Assembly: GCA_004322045.1 (NCBI GenBank)
Contig: SCRN01000039.1
Span: forward strand, 1-54,088
From: Paraburkholderia sp.
Lineage (GTDB): Bacteria > Pseudomonadota > Gammaproteobacteria > Burkholderiales > Burkholderiaceae
DNA length: 54,088 bases
Direction: 5' to 3'
Part shown: piece by piece, positions 16,912-24,967 of the stretch
Layout of the letters: every line of letters starts with the position of its first letter
How positions within the stretch are numbered: position 1 is the stretch's first letter
Program-made: the position numbers and the translations under genes
The notes under the pieces: generated by a model
The model's database searches: none
The model's input: the letters and a program-made list of their open reading frames with translations, nothing else
What the model was told of the DNA's origin: nothing

Positions 16912-17891
16912 GCGAGCGGCGAGGCGCCGACGGCCGCGCGAAACCGATGGCTGAAATGGCTTGCGTCGGCATACCCCGCTTGCTCGGCGATTTCGTCGAG
17001 CGGCAGCAGCGTCGTGCGCAGCAATTGCCGCGCGAGGTCGGCGCGCCGGCCCGCAATCCAGGCGTGCGGCGGCATGCCGAACGAGGCCCGAAACATGCGC
17101 GACAAATGAAACTCCGACAGGTAAGCGACCTCCGAGAGCGCGCCGAGCGTAATCGCGTCGCCCAAGTGCGCATCGATGTAATCGCGCAAGCGCCGCCGCA
17201 CGACGGGCGCGAGGCCACCCTTGACGGGCGCGTCGCTGCGGCGCACCGATTGGCTGCGCAGCAATAGGCTCAGGATGTCGTGGGCCGCTTCGTTCGCGCG
17301 CAGGCGGTCGTCGGGCGCATCCCACGATTGCACCGCGAGGCAGCGGCATAGCGCGGCGATATGGGCATCTTCGAAGTAGGTGCGATCGGCCAGCGTCAGT
17401 TCGCGCGGTTCGCGATCGAGCTCTTGCACGGCGCGCTGGGTGAAGTGCTCGGGCAGGAAATACAGATGAAAGAAGTGCATGTGGCCCCGCACCCACCAGC
17501 GCGATTCGTGATCGCCCGGCAGCGCGCACAGTCGCGCCGGCGCACCGTACTGGCCGGGCAGCTTCTGCCGCTCGGTGCGATAGCCGCCGTCCAAGTAGCA
17601 CGAGAGCGTGTGATGGCCGGGCCGATCGTAGGCCGTTTCGTCTTCGACGATGTCGCGCCGCCAAATCGCGGCGGCCAGCCGGTCCCCCAGCCACGCGAAA
17701 CGCTCCAGCGTGGCGTTCGCGTTGGCAAGCGTGAGGCCGACCGAATGCATGCCGAACGGCGGCGCGTCGACGCACGGGGCGTCGGTCGGGGCGGGGGCGA
17801 AGGGGCTCGCGTTCACGGCGGCGATAGGAATCGGATCATGACCGCATGAGTATAGAGAAAGCGGCGTACTCGCGCCCGCCGTCGCGCCCAT
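16845..17891 (-). CDS. AraC-family transcriptional regulator
   Basis: A 348-residue regulator with an N-terminal cupin-like sensing region (GHHTLSCYLDGGYRTERQKLPGQYGAPARLCALPGDHESRWWVRG, FHLYFLPEHF) and a C-terminal double HTH of the AraC type (LRDYIDAHLGDAITLGALSEVAYLSEFHLSRMFRASFGMPPHAWI ... LDEIAEQAGYADASHFSHRFRAAVGASPLAYRR). The start at 17891 is the first plausible ATG; a shorter form from an internal Met (MHSVGLTL) is possible. It is divergent from the EamA exporter 115 bases away, which it may control. The C-terminal ~20 residues run past the usual AraC end into the LysR gene's tail. Confidence 0.9.
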   Translation of the reverse strand: MGATAGASTPLSLYSCGHDPIPIAAVNASPFAPAPTDAPCVDAPPFGMHSVGLTLANANATLERFAWLGDRLAAAIWRRDIVEDETAYDRPGHHTLSCYLDGGYRTERQKLPGQYGAPARLCALPGDHESRWWVRGHMHFFHLYFLPEHFTQRAVQELDREPRELTLADRTYFEDAHIAALCRCLAVQSWDAPDDRLRANEAAHDILSLLLRSQSVRRSDAPVKGGLAPVVRRRLRDYIDAHLGDAITLGALSEVAYLSEFHLSRMFRASFGMPPHAWIAGRRADLARQLLRTTLLPLDEIAEQAGYADASHFSHRFRAAVGASPLAYRRALKCDFNASMTAETFGEG

Positions 17892-18006
17892 GCGCGCGAA
17901 TAAAACCGCAAGGATAGACAACGCGAATCGCGCTCCGCCGTCGCATAGTGAAAGCGCTTGGGCATACCGGCCCGTTGCGAAACCTTCGACAGAACATGAG
18001 AGCCTC

Positions 18007-18918
18007 ATGAACTTGCTGCTTTATTCGACCACGGTGCTGATTTGGGGCACGACTTGGATTGCCATCAAGTGGCAGACCGGCGTCGTGGCGCCGCCCGTCT
18101 CCATCGCGTTCCGTTTCATCCTTGCCTCCATCCTCATGCTGGCGATCGTGCGCATGACGGGCCGCCCGATGCGCCCGCCCCGCGCGGCGTGGCGGTTGTT
18201 GTTCGCGCAGGGGCTGGCGCTCTTTTGCTGCAACTTTCTGTGCTTTTACTACGCCGAGCAAATCGTGCCGAGCGGCCTCGTCGCAGTGGTGTTTTCCACC
18301 GCGCCGCTGTTCAACGCGGTCAACGGGCGCCTGTTCATGGGGCGCGCGCTGCAGCCGAGCGCGATCCTCGGCGCCCTACTGGGCCTCGTCGGCATCCTCT
18401 TCCTGTTCGCGCCTCAGGTTGCGGACCACGCGGGTGACAAGACGATGTGGCTGGGCCTTGCGATCACCCTGGTCGGCACGATGTGCTTTTCCGCCGGAAA
18501 TCTGCTGTCCAGCCGGATGCAATCGATGGGCCTGCATCCGAGCGTGACCAACGGCTGGGCCATGCTGATCGGTGCTTGCGTGTTGACGCTGGGCAGCCTC
18601 GCGGCGGGTTTCTCGTTCCAACCCGAATGGACGCCGCGCTATTTCGGTGCCCTGCTGTATCTGGCCGTGCCCGGTTCGGTGATCGGCTTCACCACGTATT
18701 TGACGCTCGTCGGCCGGATCGGGCCGGAGCGCGCGGCTTATTCCACGGTGTTGTTTCCGTTCGTCGCGCTCGCGGTGTCGACCGTATTCGAAGGCTATCG
18801 ATGGTCGGCCCCGGCGGTGATTGGCCTCGCGCTCGTCGTGCTGGGCAATTTGGTCGCATTCAATGTGTTTCGTCAGTTGCCGTTCTTGAAGGGGTCGCGC
18901 CGCGCGCCGGCGCGCTGA
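18007..18918 (+). CDS. EamA/DMT-superfamily exporter
   Basis: A 303-residue membrane protein with ten hydrophobic helices and two EamA repeats (first ...TTVLIWGTTWIAIKWQTG...PPVSIAFRFILA; second begins MWLGLAITLVGTMCFSAGNLLSSRMQ). Drug/metabolite transporters of this type export amino acids, metabolites or drugs; the substrate is not visible. ATG 18007 begins right at the first helix; the longer in-frame extension from 17890 overlaps the AraC start and is unlikely. Divergent to the AraC regulator, the likely controller. Confidence 0.88.
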   Translation: MNLLLYSTTVLIWGTTWIAIKWQTGVVAPPVSIAFRFILASILMLAIVRMTGRPMRPPRAAWRLLFAQGLALFCCNFLCFYYAEQIVPSGLVAVVFSTAPLFNAVNGRLFMGRALQPSAILGALLGLVGILFLFAPQVADHAGDKTMWLGLAITLVGTMCFSAGNLLSSRMQSMGLHPSVTNGWAMLIGACVLTLGSLAAGFSFQPEWTPRYFGALLYLAVPGSVIGFTTYLTLVGRIGPERAAYSTVLFPFVALAVSTVFEGYRWSAPAVIGLALVVLGNLVAFNVFRQLPFLKGSRRAPAR

Positions 18919-19102
18919 GCGGGGCCTGCTCGCTTCGCCATTGCGGGCATTGCGATTGCTCGCTCGCTCGTTCAAACGGCCCAAAGCGGCCGAGCGCACA
19001 TCGACGGCTGGCGCATGCATGTTCTGCCGCGCACACTGGAACGAGGCGTCGCGCGCGCTCGGTTCGGCGCACGAAGCTTTTTCGCCCAAGGAGGAGCAGA
19101 CG

Positions 19103-20155
19103 ATGCAAACGGACAGCGCACTACAAGCCACGATCGACGCCATCGTGCAAAACGGCAAGGGCCTACTGGCCGCAGACGAAAGCGGCCCCACCATCGCGAA
19201 GCGGTTCAAGAGCATCGACGTCGAATCGACAGAAGAAAACCGCCGCGCGTGGCGTGAGCTCTTGTTGTCGACGCCGGGTCTTGCTCAGTACGTGAGCGGC
19301 GTCATCCTTTACGAAGAAACGCTGGGCCAGTGCGCCGCCGATGGCGAGCCGCTACCGAGCCTCGCTGCGCGGCAGGGCATCGTCCCGGGCATCAAGGTCG
19401 ATACGGGCAAGATCCCGCTTGCACATGCCGAAGGCGACGAGATCACGCAAGGGCTCGACGGCCTCGCCGCCCGGCTCGAGAAATACAAGGCGCAGGGTGC
19501 CCGATTCGCGAAGTGGCGCGCGGTCTACAACGTGTCGGACACATTGCCGAGCCGCCTGGCCATCGAAGCGAACGCCGAGTCGCTGGCGCGCTACGCCGCC
19601 ATTTGCCAGGCAGCGGGCGTCGTGCCGATCGTCGAACCCGAGGTGCTGATGGATGGCAGCCACTCCATCGACCGCTGCGCGCAAGTGACGGAAGCGGTAT
19701 TGCACGAGGTGTTTCACGCGCTGCACCGGCATGGTGTGGCGTTGGAGCTCATGCTGCTCAAACCGAGCATGGTCTTGGACGGCAAAACTGCTGCGCGGGA
19801 AGCCGGCGTGAGCGAGGTGGCCGCGCGCACGGTGTCGATCCTGGGCCGCACGGTGCCACCCGCGGTTGCCGGCATCTATTTCCTGTCGGGCGGTCAAACA
19901 CCGGCGCAAGCGAGCGCTCACCTCGATGCCATCAACCGGACGGGCCGCCGTCCGTGGCCGCTCAGCTTTTCCTATGGTCGCGCACTCCAAGAGCCGCCGC
20001 TCGAAGCTTGGCGCGGCAAAGCCGCCAACGTCGGCATCGCGCAGCAGGCGCTCCTTACGCGCGCGAAATTGAACAGCGCCGCTGCGCGCGGATGCTACGC
20101 CGCGAAGGACGAAGCGCTCAGCCCCGTCAATGCATCGCCATCTGCACGACCTTGA
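19103..20155 (+). CDS. Class I fructose-bisphosphate aldolase
   Basis: A 350-residue cytosolic enzyme that cleaves fructose-1,6-bisphosphate to DHAP and glyceraldehyde-3-phosphate through a Schiff base. All class I marks are present: GLLAADESGPTIAKRF near the N-terminus, the RAVYNVSD region, VPIVEPEVLMDG with the catalytic Glu, LMLLKPSMVLDG with the Schiff-base Lys, and the FLSGGQ phosphate loop. The start is fixed by AAGGAGGAG 7-15 bases upstream. This is the eukaryote-like class; most Burkholderia use a class II enzyme in glycolysis, so it is probably a second aldolase. Its last 29 bases overlap the NRAMP-like gene on the opposite strand. Confidence 0.93.
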   Translation: MQTDSALQATIDAIVQNGKGLLAADESGPTIAKRFKSIDVESTEENRRAWRELLLSTPGLAQYVSGVILYEETLGQCAADGEPLPSLAARQGIVPGIKVDTGKIPLAHAEGDEITQGLDGLAARLEKYKAQGARFAKWRAVYNVSDTLPSRLAIEANAESLARYAAICQAAGVVPIVEPEVLMDGSHSIDRCAQVTEAVLHEVFHALHRHGVALELMLLKPSMVLDGKTAAREAGVSEVAARTVSILGRTVPPAVAGIYFLSGGQTPAQASAHLDAINRTGRRPWPLSFSYGRALQEPPLEAWRGKAANVGIAQQALLTRAKLNSAAARGCYAAKDEALSPVNASPSARP

Positions 20156-21782
20156 CGATGACGAGCCCAACGGCAATGACGAGGTAGCCGCGCAGCGCCC
20201 CCATCCATAGGCGCGTCGTAAGCGTCAGGACGGGCGGCGGCAGCTCGTGCAGCGGCGGCATGCGCCACGTGTTGCGATTAGCCGGCTCATGTGGGGCCGG
20301 CGTGGTGGCCGGCGGTGCATCGTGCTTCGCGCGGGTCATGCGCCGCCACGCTTCCGTGCCGAGATACGCTGCCGCGAACAGCAACGCGCCACCGGCGAGA
20401 ATGGCGACGATGACCTCACCCGAGATGTCGGGAAAGACGGTTGCCGCGGTCAAGATGATCGAGAGCACGACCAGGACGGCGACCACCGCACCCGTAAACA
20501 CATTCAACCGTTTCGAATTCACCCATGGCCCGAGCACCGCTTTGTCGTTGCACAGCAAGAGCAGGAAGACCGTGGCGCTAGGCAGCAGAACGCCGGCCAG
20601 CGTTTGCACGGCAACCGTGAGCAGCCCGAGCGGGCTACCCGGCATCAACACGAGGGCGGCCGCGAAGGCGATGATCGCGAAGTAGACGACGTAAAAACCC
20701 TTGGCATCGGACACGCTGCGGTGCAGCGAGTGGCGAATGCCGAACACATCCCCGATCGCGTAGGCCGTCGAGAGGGAAACGGCGGCGGCCCCGATGATGG
20801 AAGCGTCGAGCAAAGCGACGGCGAAGATCGTGGACGACGTTTCGCCGACATACTTGTGCAGCCCCGCAATGACGCCGCCCGCATCGGTGAATTGACCGAA
20901 TTCCGGGCGTCCGGCGAACAGCGCGGCGGTGAACGCCATCATCGCGACCGCGCCCACCACGACGAAGCCGATGCCGATCCACAGATCGATCTTTTCGTAC
21001 TTCATGAAGCGCGGCGTGATGCGCTTATCGATGATGTAGCTTTGCTGAAAAAACAATTGCCAAGGCGCGACGGTCGTCCCCACGATGCCGATCACGAGCA
21101 GCATGACGTCGGAGAGCTTCGCGTGCTTGGGCCAACTCGGCACCAGGAAATCGCGTGCGATGGTGCCGACGGGCGGATGGATCGAGACGAGCACGGGCAC
21201 GAGCAGCAGGCTGAGCACGCACAAGACGATGGCGAACCGCTCGAAGCGGCGGAAGTCGCCCGTGCTGACGGCGGCCATCGTCAAGACGGCTGCGATGCAC
21301 ACGCCGAGCACTTTGGGCACGCCCAAAAAGCCGAGTGCGAACGTGATGCCGATGAATTCGGTGACGATCGTCAGCGCATTGAGCAGAAACAGATCCACTA
21401 CGCTGAAGGCGCCCCAGAATTTGCCGAAGCGCTGAAAGATCAAGCGGGCATGGCCGACGCCCGTCACCGCGCCCAACCGCAGCACCATCTCCTGGTTGAC
21501 GTACAGCACCGGAATCAACAGCGCGAGCGTCCACAACAGCGTCGTGCCGTAGTTCTGACCGGCTTGCGTATAGGTGCCGAACGCGCCGGCGTCGTTATCG
21601 CCGACCATGACGATGAGCCCCGGCCCCAAGATCGCGAGCAAGGTGCGCAGGCGGGCGGCCCACCCGCGGCGCGGCGCCGTGTCGTGGTGAGCGATTGTCC
21701 CGAAGGCCCCTTTGATGTCGCCGACGTGCGCGTCGTCGAGCACGGCGCTCCGGGTGGGCGAAACGTTGATGGGTGTGGACAT
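20127..21782 (-). CDS. Divergent NRAMP-superfamily transporter (NRMT-like)
   Basis: A 551-residue, ~11-TM protein of the NRAMP/SLC11 fold. The TM1 motif is VGDNDAGAFGTYTQAG instead of DPGN, and TM6 is TTVAPWQLFFQQS instead of MPHAIYLHS, so the soft-metal Met ligand is replaced. These changes are those described for NRAMP-related magnesium transporters (NRMT type), so Mg2+ or another hard cation is more likely than Mn/Fe; this is inference. The N-terminus (about 45 residues) and the C-terminal tail with a Pro/His-rich segment are cytoplasmic. ATG 21782 begins MSTPINVS; upstream in-frame codons lie in low-complexity DNA. Confidence 0.82.
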   Translation of the reverse strand: MSTPINVSPTRSAVLDDAHVGDIKGAFGTIAHHDTAPRRGWAARLRTLLAILGPGLIVMVGDNDAGAFGTYTQAGQNYGTTLLWTLALLIPVLYVNQEMVLRLGAVTGVGHARLIFQRFGKFWGAFSVVDLFLLNALTIVTEFIGITFALGFLGVPKVLGVCIAAVLTMAAVSTGDFRRFERFAIVLCVLSLLLVPVLVSIHPPVGTIARDFLVPSWPKHAKLSDVMLLVIGIVGTTVAPWQLFFQQSYIIDKRITPRFMKYEKIDLWIGIGFVVVGAVAMMAFTAALFAGRPEFGQFTDAGGVIAGLHKYVGETSSTIFAVALLDASIIGAAAVSLSTAYAIGDVFGIRHSLHRSVSDAKGFYVVYFAIIAFAAALVLMPGSPLGLLTVAVQTLAGVLLPSATVFLLLLCNDKAVLGPWVNSKRLNVFTGAVVAVLVVLSIILTAATVFPDISGEVIVAILAGGALLFAAAYLGTEAWRRMTRAKHDAPPATTPAPHEPANRNTWRMPPLHELPPPVLTLTTRLWMGALRGYLVIAVGLVIVKVVQMAMH

Positions 21783-21888
21783 TTCTACTTCTCTCTCTCT
21801 CGCTCGCGCAAGGCGCGTACGACCGTGTTCATCGGCACGGCGGCAGCGCGCTTTAGCTTGTGGCGAGCGCGGGCCGGCGTGTGCGTGC

Positions 21889-21919
21889 GAAGCCGCGAGC
21901 GCAAGCCGCTCGCGGCTTC
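21889..21919. repeat. Strong hairpin upstream of the NRMT-like gene
   Basis: Perfect 13-bp arms GAAGCCGCGAGCG / CGCTCGCGGCTTC with a 5-base loop. It lies 107 bases before the NRMT-like start, so it would fall within its 5' leader if transcription begins further upstream. There is no T-tract after it on either strand, arguing against a simple terminator. The surrounding 21783-22112 contains no recognisable gene and no riboswitch that I could identify. Confidence 0.5.
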
Positions 21920-22112
21920 GAACCGCCGGACGCGCTGGCGTGAGATGCACGCGAAGCGGCGTCCGAACGGCGCGGTGGCCATTCGAAAATCGATGCGCGG
22001 AAAACTAGGGAGAAACTGCGGCGCGCACCGTCTGCCTGCTGGCAAGACGGCGGCTTAGGGAAGCATTAGCGGACGTCTTGCCGATCAGGCGGAAATACTG
22101 TTCGAAGGTCGA

Positions 22113-22377
22113 CTACTGCAACTGTCCAAGGCATATGCCCCATTTGTGGAATTGGTTGAATTCTAGTTGTTGCATCGAAGATGCGTCAATAAGCGAGTTT
22201 GGTGCCACCTCAATTTTTTTGCGCCCGGGCGTGCGCTCGAGCGCCAAGAATGCTTCGGTGTCCTGAAGATTGAACGGGCTTGGCCGCACGCCGCAGACGA
22301 CGGCGATGTGGGGTTCGCGCAACAGTGAGCTGAACCGTGCGGCTTCGCCGAAGCAATGAAGCGATGCAGTGATGCCG
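22113..22377 (-). other. Possible gene remnant downstream of the Mut7-C gene
   Basis: An open minus-strand frame encodes a coding-like 88-residue tail (GITASLHCFGEAARFSSLLR, ...PHIAVVCGVRPSPFNLQDTEAFLALE, ...KIEVAPNSLIDASSMQQLEF) ending at TAG 22113-22115. It has no start codon of its own: in this frame it runs into the antisense of the Mut7-C coding sequence, and the peptide only looks natural after that gene ends. No family was recognised. It may be the 3' end of a truncated gene or chance coding. Confidence 0.3.
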
Positions 22378-22383
22378 CCCCTT

Positions 22384-23145
22384 TCACGGCACCGGGTGAG
22401 GCGGAGGCGCGAGCGTATCGATGAGCGTGCGCATCCGCTTCCAATGCGAGCCTTCCCAAAAGACGCGCCGGCATACGTCGCAAGTGACGAATTGCGAATG
22501 CCGCTCGAGCACGCCTTCCGGGGCGCGGCCTCGCGCCTCGACTCGGTCGATCCGCCGCAGCGGCGCGTTGCAGGTGAGACAGAGCCGGAACGCGCGCACG
22601 CTCCCGGCCAGGTCGAGTCGATCGATGACCTCCAGCAGTTGCGCTTGCGGTTTGAGCGCGCGCACGTAGCAGCCGTGCGTGATCGTGCGGCGCTTGAGCA
22701 ACTCGCGATCTCGCGTGAGCACGATGCGCTCTTGCGCGGCGGCGAGCGCCTCGATCTCGTCGTCGGCGAAATGGTTGTCGTACAGCGTGTCGAAACCGGC
22801 CAGACGAAGCAGCCGCGCGAGGCCGCCCAGGTGCGCATCGGCCACGAACCGTGTCGTGCGCAGCGGCTGTTCCCGAACGCGCAGGAGCGGCGTCACGTCG
22901 AGCGCTTCGAACTTGGGATAGACGGCGACGCGATCGCCATCGGCGAGCATACGGTCGAATCCCGCCGATTCGCCGTTCACGAGGATCAACTCCACCTCCG
23001 TATGCGGTACGCCCAGGGCCTCGATCATGTGCTTGGTCGTGGCGTTGCGGGCGCAGACGCAGCTGAACGCGCGCGAGCGCAGCGGCCGCGCGAGGAACTC
23101 GTTCAGCTCTTCGTAAAACCGGAACGTGGCGGTGACGGTCGGCAT
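22384..23145 (-). CDS. Mut7-C RNase (PIN-like) domain protein with N-terminal ubiquitin-like domain
   Basis: A 253-residue protein. Residues 1-~85 are the Mut7-C ubiquitin-like (ThiS/MoaD-fold) domain (TATFRFYEELNEFL...VNGESAGFDRMLADGDRVAVYP). Residues ~95-245 are the Mut7-C PIN-like RNase domain: RFVADAHLGGLARLLRLAGFDTLYDNHFADDEI with catalytic acids, ERIVLTRDRELLKRR, and a four-Cys zinc ribbon (RLCLTCNAPLRR ... TCDVCRRVFWEGSHWKRM). Cytosolic; the RNA substrate is unknown. Divergent from the reductase gene at 23263 with 117 bases between starts. Confidence 0.9.
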   Translation of the reverse strand: MPTVTATFRFYEELNEFLARPLRSRAFSCVCARNATTKHMIEALGVPHTEVELILVNGESAGFDRMLADGDRVAVYPKFEALDVTPLLRVREQPLRTTRFVADAHLGGLARLLRLAGFDTLYDNHFADDEIEALAAAQERIVLTRDRELLKRRTITHGCYVRALKPQAQLLEVIDRLDLAGSVRAFRLCLTCNAPLRRIDRVEARGRAPEGVLERHSQFVTCDVCRRVFWEGSHWKRMRTLIDTLAPPPHPVP

Positions 23146-23262
23146 CGAACGAGTATCGCACCGACTCCCCCCGCGTGCGTGGCCGGCGCTCCCACGCCGG
23201 CCGGCAAATTTGCCGCAATCGTGCTTTACTGCGCTTTTTTCGTTTCGGCGAGGGGACAAACG

Positions 23263-24132
23263 ATGGATATCGGCTTTATCGGTTTGGGGAATATGGGCCA
23301 CGCGATGGTCGAAAACATGCTGAAAGCAGGCCATCAAGTGCGCGTATGGAACCGCACGCGCGAGCGGGCCGCCCCGCTGGCGGAACGCGGTGCGAGCATC
23401 GTCGACGAGCCGGCGGCCGCTTTTTCGGGCGATGCCGTGTTTTCCATGCTCGCCGACGATGCCGCCGTGCTCGACGTGGTCGATGCGGCCTTGCTCGAGC
23501 ACGCGCCGCGCGGGCTCGTCCATGTGAACATGTCCACGGTGTCGATCGCGCTCGCGCAAGCGCAGGCGCGCGATCACGCTGCGCGCGGCATCCACTACGT
23601 GGCGGCGCCCGTCATGGGACGGCCCGACGTGGCGGCCGCCGCGAAGCTGACGATCATCGCGGCGGGGCCGGCCGAAGCGATCGACCGCGTGCAGCCCGTG
23701 TTCGACGCCATCGGGCAAAAGACCTGGCGCATCGGTTCCCTCCCGGAACACGCCAACGTCGTCAAGCTCGCGGCTAACTTCACGCTGGCATCGGCCATTG
23801 AAACGCTCGGCGAAGCCGCATCGTTGGTCACTGCGCATGGCGTGACAGTGACCGACTACCTCGACGTCATCACGTCCAGCGTGTTCCCGGGGCCCGTGTA
23901 TGCAGGCTACGGCAAGCTCATCGCGGAGCGGCGCTACGAGCCGGCCTTGTTCAAGGCCCGGCTCGGCTTGAAGGATGTGCGGCTCGCCCTCGCTGCGGCC
24001 GAGGCGAATTCGACGCCGATGCCCATCGGTAGCTTGCTGCGCGACAACCTGCTCGAAGTCATGGCGCGGGGCGAGGGCGAGAAAGACTTTGCCGTGCTCG
24101 GCGAGGTGGCGGCGCGCCGCGCCGGACGCTGA
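23263..24132 (+). CDS. NAD(P)-dependent beta-hydroxyacid dehydrogenase (HIBADH family)
   Basis: A 289-residue oxidoreductase of the 3-hydroxyisobutyrate dehydrogenase / tartronate semialdehyde reductase / GLYR family. The N-terminal Rossmann motif is IGFIGLGNMGHAMVENMLKAGHQVRVWNRT, where the Arg after Asn is typical of NADPH preference. The substrate and catalytic elements appear as VAAPVMGRPDVAAAAKLTIIAAG and the catalytic Lys in NVVKLAANF. The start at 23263 follows AGGGGA. Family is certain; substrate (glyoxylate/succinic semialdehyde-like or hydroxyisobutyrate) is open. Confidence 0.92.
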   Translation: MDIGFIGLGNMGHAMVENMLKAGHQVRVWNRTRERAAPLAERGASIVDEPAAAFSGDAVFSMLADDAAVLDVVDAALLEHAPRGLVHVNMSTVSIALAQAQARDHAARGIHYVAAPVMGRPDVAAAAKLTIIAAGPAEAIDRVQPVFDAIGQKTWRIGSLPEHANVVKLAANFTLASAIETLGEAASLVTAHGVTVTDYLDVITSSVFPGPVYAGYGKLIAERRYEPALFKARLGLKDVRLALAAAEANSTPMPIGSLLRDNLLEVMARGEGEKDFAVLGEVAARRAGR

Positions 24133-24281
24133 TTTGATTGCGTGCGCGGGTGCGTTCGACGCGAGGCGAGCGCACCCGCTGCTCATGGCGCAGCGACGAA
24201 ACCCGATGCGAGAGCGCCTGCATGGGCATGAGATCGCGCGCATAATCGACGCTTTGCGCCTTTTTGGGGAAGCCTCGCATC

Positions 24282-24926
24282 ATGAATATGCACACCTGGT
24301 GGTTATTCGTCGCTACGGTTTTCGTGATTTCGGCCATTCCCGGGCCGAACATGCTCGTCGTGATGACGCACAGCGCGCAGCACGGCCTGCGTCAAGCGAC
24401 CGCGACGATGGCCGGATGCCTCTCGGCGCTCCTCATCATGTTGTCGGTCTCGGCGGCCGGTCTCGGCGTGTTCCTCAAGGCGTGGCCAACCATGTTCGAC
24501 GCGCTGCGTCTGATCGGCGCCGCGTACTTGGTCTATCTCGGCGTGAAATCGTGGCGTGCGCACGTACCGGCTACGGCCAACGCCGATGAAGCGCCGCCGC
24601 AAGCGGGCCCGGCCAAACGCGAGCGCTCGCTGGGCGCGCTTTACCGCAACGGCTTTCTCGTCGCAGGCAGCAATCCGAAGGCGATTCTGTTCGCCGCCGC
24701 GCTGCTGCCTCAATTCATCGACGCATCGCGCGCGACCCTGCCGCAGTTCGGTATCCTCGTCGCCACGTTCGCGGTGATCGAGGTCAGTTGGTACCTCGTC
24801 TATGCGCTGTGCGGCGCGCGCATCGGCGCGACGCTCAAGAGCGGGCGCGTCGCGCGGGCCTTCAATCGACTGACGGGCGGCGTCTTCGTCGGCTTCGGCG
24901 CGATGATGGCGCTCGTTCGCCATTGA
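24282..24926 (+). CDS. LysE/RhtB-family amino-acid exporter
   Basis: A 214-residue inner-membrane protein with six hydrophobic helices. The family signature FVISAIPGPNMLVVMTHSAQHGLRQATATMAGCLSA is at the N-terminus, and the second conserved block GFLVAGSNPKAILFAAALLPQFID is in the middle. RhtB-type proteins export amino acids or their derivatives. ATG 24282 (MNMHTWW) is favoured; a second ATG at 24288 is in frame. Same strand as the HIBADH-like gene with a 149-base gap, so linkage is uncertain. Confidence 0.9.
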   Translation: MNMHTWWLFVATVFVISAIPGPNMLVVMTHSAQHGLRQATATMAGCLSALLIMLSVSAAGLGVFLKAWPTMFDALRLIGAAYLVYLGVKSWRAHVPATANADEAPPQAGPAKRERSLGALYRNGFLVAGSNPKAILFAAALLPQFIDASRATLPQFGILVATFAVIEVSWYLVYALCGARIGATLKSGRVARAFNRLTGGVFVGFGAMMALVRH

Positions 24927-24967
24927 TTCGAAATGACTTGCCACGGCTTCTGCACGGATAGCGCCCG

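Noticed and set aside
20247-22058. 603-codon plus-strand frame over the NRAMP-like gene
   Set aside because: Antisense shadow rich in His, Asp and Arg; the opposite strand encodes a clear membrane transporter.
21783-22080. Known Mg2+ or Mn2+ riboswitch in the NRMT-like leader
   Set aside because: I could not align M-box or yybP-ykoY core elements to this leader; only a plain hairpin is visible.
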